NCBI RefSeq assembly: GCF_002043095.1
Contig: NZ_MVOC01000053.1
Span: 1-37,394 of the forward strand
Source: Mycobacterium sp. AT1
Lineage (GTDB): Bacteria > Actinomycetota > Actinomycetes > Mycobacteriales > Mycobacteriaceae
Length of the DNA: 37,394 nt
Direction of reading: 5' to 3'
A program made the translations under genes and the position numbers. The notes under the pieces were generated by a model. The model had not been told where the DNA came from. It made no database searches and saw nothing but the letters and a program-made list of their open reading frames with translations. How positions within the stretch are numbered: position 1 is the first letter of the stretch; the number at the start of each line of letters is the position of its first letter. This document shows positions 25,817 through 32,094 of this stretch, piece by piece.

Positions 25817-27193
25817 TCACAGTGGGGGGTGGCCGAGGATCTTGATGGAGGACACCGCGACGGTGTTGTCGACGGGGTCGGACCCGGCGGTGTCGGTGGT
25901 CCCGAAGTTAGGGTCTTGACTGGGCGCGGCGCTGGGCTCCGCCCCGGCAACGGGCGCGCCGAAGACACCGTCGAGCAGCCCTCCGCCCGGGGGTGGCGCT
26001 CCTGGCGTGTCGGGTGCCGGGGTGTCGGCGGGTGGGCGTGAGGTCTGCAGCACGATCATTTGGATCTGTGAGGCGAGCACTCCTTGGTCGGGACCGTTGG
26101 ACGGCATGGGTTGTACGACCGGGCCGTGAGCGTTCTTGGTGTCTTGGGTGACGACGGTGCGGTCGGCGCCGTTGATGAGGATCCATTGCACGCGGGTGAC
26201 GACGCGGTGGGCCATCCATTGATCTGCGCCGCTGGTGTCGGTGCCGACCCAGCCTGGCGTGATCGAGATGGCCGTGACCTTCATCGGCTTGCCGAGGTCC
26301 AAGGTCAGGACTTGTCCGTCGGAATCGCGCATGCACACCCACGCCCGTGTCGGGTCGTCGCTGGCGACGTTCTGCGCCGAAGCGGACCCGGCCTGCGGAC
26401 ACGGCGAGGAGGCCTGGAACGGAATCGGCACGTCCTGGGTGGGGTCGTTGACCGGCGCTGCGGCCGGCGCGGGGGGCGGTGCGACGGCGACCACGGAGGA
26501 CTGGTTGGACGGGGTGGGCCCCGGCGCAGGGTCGGACTGCATGCCGATCATGGCCGCTGCCAGCCCGACGGTCACCACGGCGACGGCCCCGGCGAACCCG
26601 ATGACGATGGGCTTGCTGAAACGCGCTGGCCGTGAATCTGTTTCGACGTCGCCGTGGGGTTCGTCTAAGTCATCCCCTGGGGGAGCCGCCTGGGCCCCCT
26701 CACCCGCGACGACGTCAACGCTGAAGTCGGCATCGGGGTCGTAGCCCGCGTCCGGGTCGTAGCCGGCGTCCGGGTCGTAGCCGGCGTCCGGGTCGTAGCC
26801 CGCGCCCGCGTCGTAGCCCGCGTCCGGGCCATAGTCGGCGTCCGGGTCATAGCCCGCGTCGTCAGAGTAACGGGGGTCGTGTCCGGCGTCGGGGTCATAG
26901 GTGACGTCGGGGTAGGAGTCGTAAGCGGCATCCGGGTCGTTCCCGACGTCGGGCTCGTCCGCCGCCGGTGGCGCGACGTCAGGCGGCGCGGGAGCGGTCC
27001 ATTCCGACGCCGCACCCCGGTCGTTCTCCGGTCGGGCCGCAGGCCTGAGGTCGCCGTCGGAATGGAGGTTTTCGACCTTTCCTGGGGCGGTGGACTCGGC
27101 GACGACGCCGATCGGGGACGCCCCGTCCCCGTCGATGTAGGCGAGGACACGTTCTGTGTCGCTGTACCGACTGGCTCCGGTGGCGCTCGTCAT
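25817..27193 (-). CDS. Single-pass membrane protein with acidic YDPDAG tandem repeats and a discoidin-like extracellular domain
   Basis: ATG 27193 overlaps the stop of the small upstream ORF (ATGA) and gives 458 residues. The N-terminal 190 residues are acidic and disordered and include tandem GYDPDA hexapeptides at about 88-155. A transmembrane helix follows (PIVIGFAGAVAVVTVGLAAA, about 192-215), then a Pro/Ala linker. A beta-rich domain comes next, with WVCMRDSDGQVLTLDLGKPM and ISITPGWVGTD, resembling the discoidin/F5-8-type or NADase-type glycan-binding fold often found C-terminal to a helix in actinobacterial proteins. Two Cys residues flanking the start of that domain could form a disulphide. 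A role at the cell surface during mating is inferred. The C-terminal 60 residues are again Pro/Gly-rich. Confidence 0.75.
   Translation of the reverse strand: MTSATGASRYSDTERVLAYIDGDGASPIGVVAESTAPGKVENLHSDGDLRPAARPENDRGAASEWTAPAPPDVAPPAADEPDVGNDPDAAYDSYPDVTYDPDAGHDPRYSDDAGYDPDADYGPDAGYDAGAGYDPDAGYDPDAGYDPDAGYDPDADFSVDVVAGEGAQAAPPGDDLDEPHGDVETDSRPARFSKPIVIGFAGAVAVVTVGLAAAMIGMQSDPAPGPTPSNQSSVVAVAPPPAPAAAPVNDPTQDVPIPFQASSPCPQAGSASAQNVASDDPTRAWVCMRDSDGQVLTLDLGKPMKVTAISITPGWVGTDTSGADQWMAHRVVTRVQWILINGADRTVVTQDTKNAHGPVVQPMPSNGPDQGVLASQIQMIVLQTSRPPADTPAPDTPGAPPPGGGLLDGVFGAPVAGAEPSAAPSQDPNFGTTDTAGSDPVDNTVAVSSIKILGHPPL
26729..26873 (-). repeat. 18-bp tandem repeat encoding GYDPDA
   Basis: About eight adjacent units of 18 bases occur, with three or four central units nearly identical and the outer ones degenerate; a looser continuation reaches about 26940. 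Each unit encodes Gly-Tyr-Asp-Pro-Asp-Ala on the - strand. The array is in frame within the membrane-protein gene, so copy-number change by slippage would keep the frame and vary the length of the cytoplasmic tail. Confidence 0.85.
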
Positions 27194-27327
27194 CGCGCCA
27201 CCGCCGCACGCGTCGCGCCGGGGGCGACGACATAGCAAACCATCCGAGCGGCACGTCGTGTGCGGCCAGGCCGCATCGGTCGTGGATCGGACGGGATGGT
27301 CTCACGGTCTGATGTCGTGATGGTCAT
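27190..27327 (-). CDS. 45-residue leader ORF of the T4SS operon
   Basis: This short gene begins at ATG 27327 behind a perfect AAAGGAG at 27333-27339 with five-base spacing, the best ribosome-binding site on this strand. It ends in TGA overlapping the ATG of the next gene (ATGA at 27190-27193), so the two are translationally coupled. The product (MTITTSDRETIPSDPRP at the N-terminus) is basic in its middle, RPGRTRRAARM, with a short hydrophobic stretch VCYVVAPGA and a single Cys. No family is recognised. It may be a real small protein or a leader peptide controlling translation of the operon. Confidence 0.6.
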   Translation of the reverse strand: MTITTSDRETIPSDPRPMRPGRTRRAARMVCYVVAPGATRAAVAR

Positions 27328-27426
27328 GAAGGCTCCTTTGAGGTCTTAGAACGAGCGTAAAGGCGGCAGACACTCGCTTTCTACGTCCATAGCTAAAAGG
27401 TTTCCGGGATTGTTAGCGTCTGTTTT
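27328..27426. promoter_or_regulatory. Divergent promoter region between the T4SS operon and the HTH-regulator operon
   Basis: These 99 bases separate the - strand start at 27327 from the + strand GTG at 27427 and are AT-richer than the surroundings. Both operons must be transcribed from here or from just inside the facing genes. Divergent placement next to an HTH gene is the usual arrangement for a regulator controlling itself and the transfer genes. Exact -10 and -35 boxes could not be fixed. Confidence 0.6.
27392..27417. promoter_or_regulatory. Imperfect inverted repeat, candidate operator
   Basis: GCTAA at 27392-27396 and TTAGC at 27413-27417 are exact reverse complements, with one further matching pair just inside, centred near 27404.5. 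The dyad is ten bases from the GTG of the HTH gene, which suits an autorepressor site. It is short and could be chance. Confidence 0.4.
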
Positions 27427-27861
27427 GTGAGCGCAATACCAAAGGACGGAACAGGTCGTCTGCTGTTTTTCCTGGAGCAGCGACTGGCGCAATTGCGTTG
27501 GACGCGGGAGGACTTGGCCACCCAGGGCGGCCCGTCGCCGTCCACGGTGTATAAGGCCATCGCCGGCGGCCGGCAGCCCACCGAGCGCACACTGGCCCGA
27601 CTGGAGTTGGCGCTGGGGTGGAAGGCGGGATCGGCGCACCACATCATGTCTGGCGGTGCCCCCGCAATCTCGATAACCCATGAGGTCACGGCCGTTGCGT
27701 CACGGATCGACCAGGAGCTTGCCCGGGGCGAATCCTCCGGTGTCGGGCGCACCGCCAAGGAGTTGCGCGAGTTTCTCTTGGGCGTCGCACAAGGGTTGGA
27801 GCGCTTCTACTCTGGTACTGAGCACACGGCGGCGGAGGTGCTCGATGTCAACGCCAGCTGA
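27427..27861 (+). CDS. Helix-turn-helix transcriptional regulator
   Basis: The 144-residue protein has an XRE-like HTH at about residues 14-68: LEQRLAQLRWTREDLATQGG, then PSPSTVYKAIAGGRQPTERT as turn and recognition helix, then LARLELALGWKAGSA, a frequent end of Cro/CI-type domains in actinobacteria. The rest is helical and may dimerise. It is the first gene of the right-hand + strand operon and lies divergent to the T4SS operon, so it probably controls transfer functions and itself. GTG 27427 has no Shine-Dalgarno and may be translated leaderless, which is common in mycobacteria. Its end overlaps the next gene by 17 bases. Confidence 0.85.
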   Translation: MSAIPKDGTGRLLFFLEQRLAQLRWTREDLATQGGPSPSTVYKAIAGGRQPTERTLARLELALGWKAGSAHHIMSGGAPAISITHEVTAVASRIDQELARGESSGVGRTAKELREFLLGVAQGLERFYSGTEHTAAEVLDVNAS

Positions 27862-28519
27862 CCGGTTCGACGAACTCCGCCGCAAGTGGATCGCCCGGCA
27901 TCAACACACTTTCATATTCCAGAAGAGACGGGCCGAAATTCTGGCCCGACAAATTCGCGACCGCGCGCAAGAATTGAGCGGAGCGCGGGTTGACGCTGCC
28001 GATGACGACGTAATTCATCCGCTTTTGATGCGTCCGGTGAAAACGCCGTACGCCGGTGTGGACATGGCTATCGTCGCGGTCGCCGCGGTCCTGGCCCCGC
28101 TGGGCTGGCCCGTTGGCCGCTGGGTGCACAAGACGGTGGTACAGCTAATTCCCGAGTCGCTGCGCTCCTACCCCGTGGCGGCCTTCATGTGGGCCGCTGT
28201 CATCACCGGTCTCCCCGTCGTCCTGCTCTACGAACCGGGCCCCACGCTGACCCACACCGTGCTCGTCCCGTGGCTGCTGGGTCAGCTGCCGGCGACAGCG
28301 CTCACCGCCGGCGTTTACGGCATCCTCGACGGCTGGCTGGCCGTGGACGGGTCCCGCGACTGGTGGCCGATGCGCCCACCGGCGGCTGTGGAAAGCGTCG
28401 ACTTCGGGTTCGAGGTCGACGCCCTGCCGATGCCGGAGATCTTCGACACCTTCCCCGCTCCGCCGCTCGGCGAACGCACCCCGTTCGCGCGTGAACGCCC
28501 CACGAGGGAGGACCGATGA
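27845..28519 (+). CDS. Three-helix membrane protein, probable partner of the coupling ATPase
   Basis: The 224-residue protein has a basic, helical cytosolic N-terminus (about 1-70), three hydrophobic segments (MAIVAVAAVLAPLGWPVG, VAAFMWAAVITGLPVVLLY and VPWLLGQLPATALTAGVYGI) and an acidic/Pro-rich C-terminal tail from about 180. ATG 27845 is used, 17 bases inside the HTH gene. Its stop overlaps the start of the VirD4-like gene (ATGA at 28516-28519). That ATPase lacks the N-terminal membrane helices normal for VirD4, so this protein may be the separate membrane anchor. No named family is recognised. Confidence 0.75.
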   Translation: MSTPADRFDELRRKWIARHQHTFIFQKRRAEILARQIRDRAQELSGARVDAADDDVIHPLLMRPVKTPYAGVDMAIVAVAAVLAPLGWPVGRWVHKTVVQLIPESLRSYPVAAFMWAAVITGLPVVLLYEPGPTLTHTVLVPWLLGQLPATALTAGVYGILDGWLAVDGSRDWWPMRPPAAVESVDFGFEVDALPMPEIFDTFPAPPLGERTPFARERPTREDR

Positions 28520-29931
28520 CCTACAAACCACCCCCTACGCCGTTCTGCGGCTTCGTCCGCAACAAGGACACCAACGCCCGTGCCGTCGCCGAGTCCGGCC
28601 CGATGGTGCTGGTGTCCGCACCGACCGGAACCGGCAAGACGCGCAGCGTCTTGGCGCCCGCAGCGGTGCTGTGGCGAGGACCGGCCGTCGTCGTCAGCTC
28701 CAAGGACGACCTGTTTCAGCTTGTCGCGCAACGCCGATACGGCCCGCACGCGCTGATCGACCTACGACCCGACTACGACGCCACCTACCCGGGTGTCACT
28801 GCAATGTCATTCGATCCCACGAAGATGATCAGCACCCCCGACCAGGCGGTGACCGCGGCCAACACGATGATGCAGATGTCGGCCGTGGGCATGGGGTCCG
28901 GCGCGGACTCGGTCTCCGACGCCGGGATCTGGGAGTCCAACACCGAAGGCCCCTTGGCCGCAATGCTGTTCGCCGCCTCGCAGAACGAGAAGGGGATGGA
29001 CTGGGTACTGCTGGCCGTCGACAACATGGAGTGGGACGACGAAAAGCTCCCCGTGGAGCCGGGCTGGCAGTTGGCGGCGATGGCGGTGGACAACTATCCG
29101 CTGTTCTACAACGCGCTGCGCCGCACCTTGGACATGGATCCCAAGCAACGCGACAGCATCGCGTTGACCATGCGCAAGGCGGTGATGCCGTGGATGCGCC
29201 TGTCGTTGCGCGGGAATCAGCCCGAGCCGTTCACCGCCGACTTCCTCGACGATCCCACGGCCACGCTCTACGTCCTGTCCTCTCCGGAGGGCGCCATCGC
29301 CGGAGCCGCGGTCACCCTGCTGGAGAACCTGGTGAAGCTGTGGCGGGCCAAGACCGCCCGCAAGGAGATGAGCCACCGACTGCTTATCGTGATCGACGAG
29401 GCCGCCAACGTCGCCCCGATGCCCGCGCTACGACGCCATGTGGGTGAGGGTCGCGGACTTGGCGTGAATCTGCTTCTGGCAGTGCAGGCGTCCAGCCAGT
29501 TCGACACCGTGTACGGCAGCGCGTACGCCAACGAGCTGCGCGACATCTTTCCCGCCGTGCTGATCCTGTTCGGCGCCCCGGAGATGGAGATTCTGCGCCG
29601 AGCCGAGGAGTGGAGTCTGCTCACCACCCGCCGGCAAGAATCGTTCGATCAAGCGAGCGGGTCGAAAACGCTTTCGTCGAACACCGACAGCACGCTGGAC
29701 TATCGCCGACTCCTCCCCACCAACAGGAACCGCGCCAGGCTGGTCCTGCGCGGGACACCGGGAATCGAAACCGAGTTGGAGGACTGGTCGGACTTCACCC
29801 GGCTGCTCGACGAGCAAGCTCGGCGCACCGCGTCGGCCGGAACCGCTGCCTCCTCGCACCGTGGTTCGGTGTGGACGCAGATCACCGAGCGTCATCATCA
29901 AGCGGTCGAGGCGAGCAGGGGACCGCGATGA
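28516..29931 (+). CDS. VirD4/TraG-type coupling ATPase lacking a membrane anchor
   Basis: Type IV coupling proteins bring the relaxase-DNA complex to the transfer channel. The 471-residue protein has Walker A APTGTGKT at about 35-42 and Walker B LLIVIDEAANVAP at about 288-300 (Asp294). It then has ANVAPMPALRRHVGEGRGLG and LLLAVQASSQ, the characteristic VirD4/TraG sequence after Walker B. There is no transmembrane helix before the Walker A, whereas VirD4 proteins usually have two. The upstream coupled membrane protein may supply this. The stop overlaps the next gene (ATGA). Confidence 0.92.
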   Translation: MTYKPPPTPFCGFVRNKDTNARAVAESGPMVLVSAPTGTGKTRSVLAPAAVLWRGPAVVVSSKDDLFQLVAQRRYGPHALIDLRPDYDATYPGVTAMSFDPTKMISTPDQAVTAANTMMQMSAVGMGSGADSVSDAGIWESNTEGPLAAMLFAASQNEKGMDWVLLAVDNMEWDDEKLPVEPGWQLAAMAVDNYPLFYNALRRTLDMDPKQRDSIALTMRKAVMPWMRLSLRGNQPEPFTADFLDDPTATLYVLSSPEGAIAGAAVTLLENLVKLWRAKTARKEMSHRLLIVIDEAANVAPMPALRRHVGEGRGLGVNLLLAVQASSQFDTVYGSAYANELRDIFPAVLILFGAPEMEILRRAEEWSLLTTRRQESFDQASGSKTLSSNTDSTLDYRRLLPTNRNRARLVLRGTPGIETELEDWSDFTRLLDEQARRTASAGTAASSHRGSVWTQITERHHQAVEASRGPR

Positions 29932-30701
29932 CCGCGGCGTCACGGGCCCAGCCGTGCTCTCCGGTGTCGCCGAACGCGCGGCGTCCTGCCGAGAGGGCGG
30001 CGCTGCAGGCTCTCGTCCTGGAGGTTCTCGCCTGCAACGACACGTCGTCGACGGCCGCGGTGCGCGACGCGCTCAACCACCCTGACACCAGCGGCCAGCA
30101 CGTCGTCATCGAGCAGGTCTACGCGTCCTTGGTTGCGCTGGAGCACAAGGGGTTGGTGCGTCGGAGCACCAACGCCGCCGGGACCCGTCCGCTCTGGGAG
30201 CTGTGCTCTCCAGAGTGCCCACCCCCAACACCGAGGTCACACACGATGCCCAGCACCGTCACCGCCACTGTCACCGCCCCCGCCGCACTGGCGGACGTAC
30301 CGACACCGGCAACGATCGAGGACCGCCTCGCGCGGATCGACTCTGTAGGGCAGGCACATCGCCTCGCCGAAGTCGTCCTCGAGAAGTGGGACAGCGGTGT
30401 CTGGCAGCAGTGGAGACCCGTGGCCGCCGCACCGCTCGCCGGGTGGCTCTACACCGCGAGCCGCCACGATGTCAGCGAAAGGGTCGACTGGATCCTGCGC
30501 GGACTGGCCCACCGAGCGCACTGGGTCCGCGCGGCCCGGTACGTCGAGCACGATCGACAGCTCCACGACAGCTTGCGGTCCGTCGCACGGCTCGACGACC
30601 GCCAGTTCGCCGACGTCGGCTGGACGCTGGTCCTGGCACTGCTGCCGTGGTCAGCCTGCGCAGGCAATCAGCCCTCGCCGCCGTTCACGGAGGCACGGTG
30701 A
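29928..30701 (+). CDS. Winged-helix-like N-terminal domain protein, function unknown
   Basis: ATG 29928 overlaps the coupling-protein stop; the 257-residue product has a likely winged-helix domain at about 20-95 (ALQALVLEVLACNDTSSTAAV, then VVIEQVYASLVALEHKGLVR and a beta wing RRSTNAAGTRPLWEL), like DNA-binding partition or relaxosome accessory proteins. The C-terminal part (about 120-257) is helical with several Trp and His residues. An internal ATG at 30246 could make the C-terminal part alone. It could bind oriT or regulate the operon; both are inferences. The stop overlaps the next small gene (GTGA). Confidence 0.7.
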   Translation: MTAASRAQPCSPVSPNARRPAERAALQALVLEVLACNDTSSTAAVRDALNHPDTSGQHVVIEQVYASLVALEHKGLVRRSTNAAGTRPLWELCSPECPPPTPRSHTMPSTVTATVTAPAALADVPTPATIEDRLARIDSVGQAHRLAEVVLEKWDSGVWQQWRPVAAAPLAGWLYTASRHDVSERVDWILRGLAHRAHWVRAARYVEHDRQLHDSLRSVARLDDRQFADVGWTLVLALLPWSACAGNQPSPPFTEAR

Positions 30702-30874
30702 CACCGCGGCGCGGCCCGTGGCTCAGCGGGTTGATTCTGGCCCTGCTCGGCACGGTCTGGATGGTGGGCCAAGTCGTCGGCGGCCTGATTTCCATGGCGG
30801 GAGACCTGATGACGACGTTCCCGTCCGGCCCCACTCCCGGCGTCGGTTCGACCACCGCCGGGCTAGCCCCATAG
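30698..30874 (+). CDS. 58-residue single-pass membrane protein
   Basis: GTG 30698 overlaps the stop of the previous gene (GTGA). The product has one transmembrane helix (LSGLILALLGTVWMVGQVVG, about 9-30) with a short basic N-terminus (VTPRRGP) and a Thr/Ser/Pro/Gly tail, so the N-terminus is probably inside. It is shorter than most automatic cut-offs but the coupling and composition support it. It may be a small T4SS accessory subunit. Confidence 0.65.
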   Translation: MTPRRGPWLSGLILALLGTVWMVGQVVGGLISMAGDLMTTFPSGPTPGVGSTTAGLAP

Positions 30875-30893
30875 ACCGGAAGGGTCACGCACA

Positions 30894-31250
30894 ATGATCG
30901 TCGAAATTCGAACAGCCGCAGAGGCTCTCGCCGTGGCAGACCGTCTCCTGGCCGCACGCCGAGGGGACGCCGCCCTCTGGAGGTCCTACGCGACCTCTCC
31001 GTTGGCGGCCGTCCTGCTGACAACTGCGCATGCCAACGCTGGGTTCGCCGATCTGGCCGCGGTCCGCGACCTGCTGGTCGGGACCTCCTCGGAGTCCGAC
31101 CACGACCTCGAATCACGGTGGGGGAGCGTGGCAGATCGCTGCCCTCACCGCTTGCTGGGCGACGGGCTGCTGCTCAACGTGGCCGGCCTTTCGCCCGTGC
31201 AGCGTGACTCGCTGCTCGTGACGGCCCTCGACGCGCTGACGCTCGCATGA
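30894..31250 (+). CDS. Hypothetical helical protein, 118 residues
   Basis: ATG 30894 follows CCGGAAGGG at a normal distance. The protein is soluble and helical, with no membrane segment and no recognisable motif; it contains the pattern TAAEALAVADRLLAARRGD near the N-terminus and a Cys/His/Arg spot, DRCPHRLLG. It lies in the same + strand operon as the coupling-protein genes, and its stop overlaps an ATG at 31247 that is in the frame of the next gene. Confidence 0.7.
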   Translation: MIVEIRTAAEALAVADRLLAARRGDAALWRSYATSPLAAVLLTTAHANAGFADLAAVRDLLVGTSSESDHDLESRWGSVADRCPHRLLGDGLLLNVAGLSPVQRDSLLVTALDALTLA

Positions 31251-31308
31251 CGACCCACGGGCCCAACACGGCCCCCTTACGCCGCCCCGACGACACGGTG
31301 AGGACAAT

Positions 31309-31375
31309 ATGGCCCGCAAACGCAAAGACGCTGAACAGCCGGATTTGTTCAGCCTCTTCGACGAGGAGGGTGGCG
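31309..31375 (+). other. Short coding-like segment in frame 1 with a clamp-binding-like motif
   Basis: An ATG at 31309, with GAGGA just upstream, opens a frame whose first 23 codons look coding: a basic start MARKRKDAE followed by QPDLFSLFDEE. QPDLF fits the bacterial sliding-clamp motif QxxLF. After about 31375 this frame stays open but turns into the Arg/Gly/Ala/Pro-rich translation expected from a shadow of the frame-2 gene, and it rejoins good coding signal in the same frame after 31969. It may be the true N-terminus of the large helicase, a separate short ORF, or one side of a frameshift. Confidence 0.4.
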
Positions 31376-31969
31376 GTGACCAGTCCCGAGATCGCCCAGA
31401 CCGTGGCCGAGGTCTACCGCGAGCATCTGAGCCTGCCGGCCGAGTGGACCCCGGCGCAACGGCAGTCCTTCCTGGACAAGACCGCGGCCACACTGAGCCG
31501 CCAAGTCGCGGAGCTGGCGGCGGAGCTGGGGGAGCAGGCCGTCCAGGAGTGGACGACCAGCCACGGCGAGCATCCGGACTACCTGACCAAGGTCGGGCTG
31601 CTCAACACCGCGATGCTCTCGGCGAAGGAGATCGTGCTGTCCCAGCAGCTCTACGAGCTGATCCCGCCGCCGGAGACGCCCAGCGGGGACCTCGACCTGC
31701 CGAGCTCCACCGAGACGCTGCCGTGGACGCAGCGCTGGACACACACGCAGCACCGCACAGAGCCGACCGAGGAGCTGGAGGAGCTGGTGGCCAGTCTGTG
31801 GCCGGCCCCGCAGTTTTCGGCCGTGTTCCGGATCAAGGCGGGGTATCTTCTGGCCGCGCGAGCCGAGGACCAGCTGCCGCTGCCCCGCCAGGCCCACGAC
31901 CCGCTGACCGAGGAACTGGCGCAGCTAGTGTTCCAGGATCTGCGCGACGACGGGCTGCCCGCCCGCTAG
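31376..31969 (+). CDS. Hypothetical protein, 197 residues, frame 2
   Basis: GTG 31376 is preferred because AGGAGGG at 31364-31370 lies five bases upstream and because codon quality changes here: upstream codons in this frame include TTA, ATA, TGT and tandem AGG, while downstream third positions are almost all G or C. The ATG at 31247 in this frame overlaps the previous stop but would add 43 poor-quality residues. The product is helical with two features, SLPAEWTPAQRQSFLDKTAA and a Trp-rich segment LPWTQRWTHTQ followed by ELEELVASLWPAPQFS. No family is recognised. The same region is open in frame 1, so it may be nested within, or joined by frameshift to, the helicase frame. Confidence 0.65.
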   Translation: MTSPEIAQTVAEVYREHLSLPAEWTPAQRQSFLDKTAATLSRQVAELAAELGEQAVQEWTTSHGEHPDYLTKVGLLNTAMLSAKEIVLSQQLYELIPPPETPSGDLDLPSSTETLPWTQRWTHTQHRTEPTEELEELVASLWPAPQFSAVFRIKAGYLLAARAEDQLPLPRQAHDPLTEELAQLVFQDLRDDGLPAR

Positions 31970-32094
31970 AGGCGCAAGGCTCGCTGTTCGACGAGCCGGA
32001 CCAGCCCACCGACCCTCGTGTCGTCGACCCCGGCGGCGCTGACCTGCCCGCTCCGACACCGCCGCGGGCACCGGTACTACCCGAGTCGGTCGAC

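Noticed and set aside
26729..26940. Tandem repeats considered as a CRISPR array or iterons
   Set aside because: Units are contiguous with no unique spacers and are in frame with a protein repeat; no cas or replication gene is nearby.
31247..31375. ATG at 31247 as the start of the frame-2 gene
   Set aside because: Although it overlaps the previous stop, the added codons include rare TTA, ATA, TGT and AGG and look like a shadow of the frame-1 segment; GTG 31376 has a strong Shine-Dalgarno.
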